Assembly (NCBI GenBank): GCA_016839365.1
Contig: JAEOUH010000029.1
Location: 1-64,000 of the forward strand
Direction: 5' to 3'
DNA: 64,000 bases
From: Candidatus Hermodarchaeota archaeon
Lineage (GTDB): Archaea; Asgardarchaeota; Hermodarchaeia; Hermodarchaeales; Hermodarchaeaceae
The position numbers and the translations under genes were made by a program. The notes under the pieces are model-generated. The model worked only from the letters and a program-made list of their open reading frames with translations, searched no databases and was not told where the DNA came from. Below, piece by piece: positions 59,901 through 64,000 of the stretch (the stretch's first letter is position 1; the number at the start of each line of letters is the position of its first letter).

Positions 59901-61250
59901 CTACTTCATTTCGAGATTGAACAATTCGGCAACATCTCGAATCGCAGCACGGAGAACTTCTTCGCCGACGCCTTTTGATTTCTTGAACCAACCACGTCTA
60001 AGCGGTGATGGCCCTGCATGGAGATCAACCAGTTCAGTCGAAGAGTTTACTAAGTCTTCGATTTCGGGAATTTGTGGTAGCCCCAGCAGGAGGAGTAAGT
60101 CGGAAGGGTGCACGTCATCTTCATAAGAGACAAAACATGGAGTAATGGCGGCACCTTTTGCTGTATAGGGGCGGAGAGCCTGTTTGATATGGGGATCGTA
60201 TTCGGCTCGAGCATATTCACGGGAACCAGAAAAGGTATAATATGTTGAAGAAGCGGCTGGTTCAGACCCGATTTCAGCGAAGCTACAGTGTTCAACGGCA
60301 TATTTGACCATAGTCTTCAATTGCATGGCAATGTTTCCTGCTGATGGAATCAGGCTGACGTCGGTATACAGACAGGGCACAACGATGGGGTCCAGTTTCC
60401 GGGCATAGTCGGCAATATCAGTGGTTGGAAATACTTCCTTGCCAGGTTCAACAACCCCAGGACTAAGCATGTGCTCGACGAAGCGCAGGGCTAAGGGATT
60501 CACTAATTCCACGAAAGCAGATTCTTGAGCCTTAGAGGCTTCATTTGCACCATCAACGGTAGAAGGAACCATCCCTTCAACATCGGTTACTTTAGCTACA
60601 TCGATTTGCAACTGCTGTTGAAGAAAATCTGCTACTTCGCCTTCACGCCAAGCTAGAATCCGTCGAAGCATTGCACGGTTACTAAGGAGACAAACAAGAT
60701 CTGCACCTCGGTCTTCAAGCTGACCACGGAGGAGCTTGGAGAGTGACCACATGGTATTGAGAGCTTCTGACGTTTGGTCCTTGAATGGAAGAACCGTGAA
60801 AACGTAGACGAAGATGCGGCGTCCCTCCTCTTCTTGGAATCGCTGTTTAAGGATCTCAATGAGTGCAGGAGCACCGCCACACCCAGTCCCTCCACCAGAC
60901 GAGGTAAAGATGATAAATCCAGAAACCCCCTCAAACCCTAATTGGGTGAGCTGGCCCATGATGACATCTTTGAAGTCGTGCACATAATTATACCCGTCAG
61001 TGAAGTTGCCTCCACACCCAATATCAGAGGCACCATAAAGGAGTGTGTTTTCTTTAGGAATGTCATATTTTTGTCTGAGTTTTTGAATATCTGAACGGTC
61101 GGTGTTCATACACAAGTACCCGCGAATACGTGGTGGTAGCATTCGTTCTCGGGCTTGTTTTAGATAGGCCCCAACGAGGTTGCTCCCGCATTCGCCGATA
61201 CCGATGGCAAATACTTCCGCAACTCGTGGTCCTTCATCTGAGGCTTCCAT
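59901..61250 (-). CDS. Divergent tubulin/FtsZ-superfamily GTPase
   Basis: T1-like FAIGIGECGSNLVGAYL; T4 SGGGTGCGGAPALIEIL (60873-60899, checked in nucleotides); T6-like LLSNRAML; T7-like PTTDIADYARKLDPIVVP, comparable to FtsZ NxDFAD and tubulin [14 protein letters not shown]. Confidence 0.85.
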   Translation of the reverse strand: MEASDEGPRVAEVFAIGIGECGSNLVGAYLKQARERMLPPRIRGYLCMNTDRSDIQKLRQKYDIPKENTLLYGASDIGCGGNFTDGYNYVHDFKDVIMGQLTQLGFEGVSGFIIFTSSGGGTGCGGAPALIEILKQRFQEEEGRRIFVYVFTVLPFKDQTSEALNTMWSLSKLLRGQLEDRGADLVCLLSNRAMLRRILAWREGEVADFLQQQLQIDVAKVTDVEGMVPSTVDGANEASKAQESAFVELVNPLALRFVEHMLSPGVVEPGKEVFPTTDIADYARKLDPIVVPCLYTDVSLIPSAGNIAMQLKTMVKYAVEHCSFAEIGSEPAASSTYYTFSGSREYARAEYDPHIKQALRPYTAKGAAITPCFVSYEDDVHPSDLLLLLGLPQIPEIEDLVNSSTELVDLHAGPSPLRRGWFKKSKGVGEEVLRAAIRDVAELFNLEMK

Positions 61251-61262
61251 GGTAGTTCAATC

Positions 61263-63959
61263 CTACTTTTTCTTGGCTTTTTCCTTTTGGTCGATCATAA
61301 CGGCTGCGAGTTCTCGAGCAGCCCACGTGAGGTAATTAGCGGTGTCCTCACGCGAATAGGTTTCACGAATACGTTTCTCGATTTCGTTAAGTTGACGATT
61401 GCGTTCAGCTTTTGGCGATGCTGGATTAAAATCTGCGAGGAATACGCGAAGGGCTTTGTGCCATTCGTCGAGTTCTTTGATTTTTTCCAGCCACTGCTGT
61501 TCTAAACTGCGAATAGTGGTGAATATATCAATTGATTCAGGAAGAGAATTAACCGTTTCTAGCTTTCCACGGAGATTTTGTAAGGTATCAAGTGGGAAGA
61601 TAAGTTTGCTAAATTCTTGTGGGCGAGCATCATAAACTCGTTTTATCGTTGAATAGTATTCGGTGGTATTTTCCAGGAGTTTTTCGAATGCCGCTTCGGT
61701 TTTTTGTTCCATGTTTCGAAGAATGTCCAAAACACTATTTTGAGCCTCAACAAGTGCCATACAGATTTCAAGCACCGTATTCACTTGCTCTGCATCTAAA
61801 GCATCAGGAACCCGGGCGAGAAGGTCCTTCAGTTTAACCACAACCTCTGCTTGCCCATGCCGTTCAAGGAGGTCGGTGACTGAATTGAGATTTCGCCAGA
61901 CTTCGTTGGCTTTGGATCGAATATCCTTAAGCAACTTAGCATCAGTGAGTAATTCCCGAAGTTCATCAAAACGATCAGGGAGTTCTTCGATATTAGCAGG
62001 CAATTTTTCTTGAAGTTTCATAGACTGCTTGACATAGGTATCAGTTTTGATACCCAAGGTGACCGAGACGTTTGTAAGTTCTGAAAAGGCTTTAATCTGC
62101 TCATTCAAGGCCTGGTTGAAGTAACCAACAATGCGTTTCTCAAATACCTCTACGATATGATGGGCTTTGCGAATGGCTTCTTCGTAGGTTTCGCTGGCAG
62201 GAACTACGGTGGTCAGTTCTTGGATAGCAGCTTGGACTTCGGAAGGAATAGTCAATCCCATTCCCAGGAGTTTTGAGACTGCTAGGCGTAGCTTCAAGTC
62301 AAGTCGATATTTGAGGTTTTCAATAGCGTCTTGTGCCTTATAGAGAGCATCACCCTGGGCTTCGCGAGCAACCTCTTCAATTTCCTCAAAACTCTTACTA
62401 GCACGAATATGCTTAATTGCTGTTTCCAAGAATTCTTCCATTGTTTTGAAGGATTCTCGATAGGTTGGTTTGATGACCTGGATTTCTGCTAAGAGAGCAT
62501 TGAGTTCTCGTTCCCATGCCTTGCGGAATAAATCAATACGGTTTTCTACATGCTTGTGGAGTCGTGCATAAGCCTCAACTAGCTCAGGGAATGAAATATC
62601 CGTGGTTCGGACAGGAGCAGGAGCAGCGCCCATTGTGGTTTTATCAAGAATGGTACTGGCAGTTTCAGAGATACGTACTAGCAACGCTTCTTGGGTTCGA
62701 ATTTCCGCCAGTAATTTTCCATGCTCTTCAATTATTTGTCCGGAAGTTTCTGAGTAAATCTTGACAAGATCCTTAAGGTCAGCCTTATTGAGGGGTTTTG
62801 TTTGTTTTTTCACAAATGCCTCAAGTTCATTGGAATTCGGCAGCACCTTTCGCTTTACGGCCCGCGTTAAATCATCGAGAATTCGGCTAGTTTCGGAACG
62901 AAGGGCTGTTTCGACATTGGTTTGGTAGGCTTGTAGCCGCTCATAGCTAGCAATGAGGGCCGCTAGATCAGCTTCCTTGGGGACTTCAGGGGGTATTGGT
63001 GGAAGGAAACTGGCTTCGTTGGAGATATTGGCACTTGCCAGTATCCGATTAAGGTTATGAGCAAATTCGAGTAGTTGACGTCTAATCTCACTGGAGGCTT
63101 TCATCACCTGTCCGTCATATTGTTGTACCAAGCCGAGAAGCATCGTCAGATTCGCTTCGCCTTCAAGTTGCTTCATAAGCCCTTCAAGGGATGTAGAAAT
63201 GGCCATAGGCACATTCAAATTCAAACTACGAGCGGTTTCCAAAAGGGCTAGCGCGGATTCGATGCTAGCTTGTAGTTTCGCCCGCAAGGTATCGACTACT
63301 TCCCCGCGTCGGCTGGTGAGATATTCATGCTCTTGCCGCAGGGTCTTGCGAATTTCGAATAGTTCCGGAATTGTATTAATATCAACGGAAGTCCGCTCCG
63401 CGCTAATTGACACATCACTAGTATCTATGCCTACAAAGCGATCATAGGTCTTGATAAGGGCCCGATTTTGTTCGAGCATATCATTCGTTTGTTTAAGAAG
63501 CGCTTCACGGAGCTGCTTTGAAAGCCCCTCCAAATTAGACACAAACCGGGAGATAACAGGTAACACGACGGCATATTTCCCTCTCGTTGAAGGGAATGAG
63601 AGATTGTTGAGGTCTCGCCCTAATTTGATGTCAAAGGACATGATGGTGGCCTTCAACTCCTCGAGTTCCACCATGTAATTTCGAAGCAATTCGATGTGAA
63701 GATCTAATGACCGATTTAGACCTTTATCGAGTTTGGGAAGTTCTTTATCGATTTGTTTGACTAGACGCCGCTTTTTGGGGCTTAGAGACCAGCTTGTTTT
63801 CGCATCCCGATCAAACCCTTCAATCGCCAAAAGCTCCCTTCCAACATCTTCTAGGGAGGTCTCAACTTCAGAGGGGAGACCGCCTAATATTGTTTGACAC
63901 TTAGAACTAACATCCTTGAGCATAGAGTAATACTTGCGCAGTTCTTCCAATGTAGTCAC
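61263..63959 (-). CDS. 898-aa helical/coiled-coil protein with degenerate internal repeats, upstream partner of the tubulin-like gene
   Basis: Long charged helix-rich ORF, no signal peptide or TM; 12 nt upstream of the tubulin-like gene, same strand. Confidence 0.85.
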   Translation of the reverse strand: MTTLEELRKYYSMLKDVSSKCQTILGGLPSEVETSLEDVGRELLAIEGFDRDAKTSWSLSPKKRRLVKQIDKELPKLDKGLNRSLDLHIELLRNYMVELEELKATIMSFDIKLGRDLNNLSFPSTRGKYAVVLPVISRFVSNLEGLSKQLREALLKQTNDMLEQNRALIKTYDRFVGIDTSDVSISAERTSVDINTIPELFEIRKTLRQEHEYLTSRRGEVVDTLRAKLQASIESALALLETARSLNLNVPMAISTSLEGLMKQLEGEANLTMLLGLVQQYDGQVMKASSEIRRQLLEFAHNLNRILASANISNEASFLPPIPPEVPKEADLAALIASYERLQAYQTNVETALRSETSRILDDLTRAVKRKVLPNSNELEAFVKKQTKPLNKADLKDLVKIYSETSGQIIEEHGKLLAEIRTQEALLVRISETASTILDKTTMGAAPAPVRTTDISFPELVEAYARLHKHVENRIDLFRKAWERELNALLAEIQVIKPTYRESFKTMEEFLETAIKHIRASKSFEEIEEVAREAQGDALYKAQDAIENLKYRLDLKLRLAVSKLLGMGLTIPSEVQAAIQELTTVVPASETYEEAIRKAHHIVEVFEKRIVGYFNQALNEQIKAFSELTNVSVTLGIKTDTYVKQSMKLQEKLPANIEELPDRFDELRELLTDAKLLKDIRSKANEVWRNLNSVTDLLERHGQAEVVVKLKDLLARVPDALDAEQVNTVLEICMALVEAQNSVLDILRNMEQKTEAAFEKLLENTTEYYSTIKRVYDARPQEFSKLIFPLDTLQNLRGKLETVNSLPESIDIFTTIRSLEQQWLEKIKELDEWHKALRVFLADFNPASPKAERNRQLNEIEKRIRETYSREDTANYLTWAARELAAVMIDQKEKAKKK

Positions 63960-64000
63960 GATTGGAGCCCCCAGGGTAAGTGGCTTACATCCACCTTTCT

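Noticed and set aside
1-64000. CRISPR arrays, IS elements, prophage
   Set aside because: No regularly spaced direct repeats, transposase or phage structural genes noticed by eye; a computed repeat search would be needed to exclude them fully.

Overview
This 64 kb window looks like an archaeal chromosome segment. It carries a proteasome alpha subunit, an archaeal-type FBP aldolase/phosphatase, a 2,3-cyclic-diphosphoglycerate synthetase-like protein, PorGDAB-type 2-oxoacid:ferredoxin oxidoreductase, TldD/PmbA and an F420/LLM-type oxidoreductase. An Asgard-like or other anaerobic archaeon is plausible, but no taxonomic marker was tested. Genes are densely packed on both strands. One tRNA was found: tRNA-Arg(TCG), divergent from argS. 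No rRNA, CRISPR array, IS element or prophage was seen. The strongest candidate for an undescribed system is a minus-strand three-gene cluster at about 58.9-64.0 kb. It encodes an 898-aa helical/coiled-coil protein, a divergent tubulin/FtsZ-superfamily GTPase (T4 motif SGGGTGCGG, T7-like TDIADY), and a 336-aa helical protein. It converges, with overlapping stop codons, on a coiled-coil + wHTH-like gene. Other notable items: tandem secreted, membrane-anchored GATase1-like paralogs, one keeping the nucleophile Cys and one with Tyr; a duplicated MacB/FtsX-type ABC locus whose second ATPase has AbrB-like and zinc-ribbon extensions; a split eukaryote-like LKR/SDH (saccharopine) pair; an SCP2-cupin-like gene broken by a frameshift and an in-frame TAG; an orphan Imm5-like immunity gene; and two strong hairpins between convergent genes. 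All homology calls are from reading motifs by eye. No database search was run.
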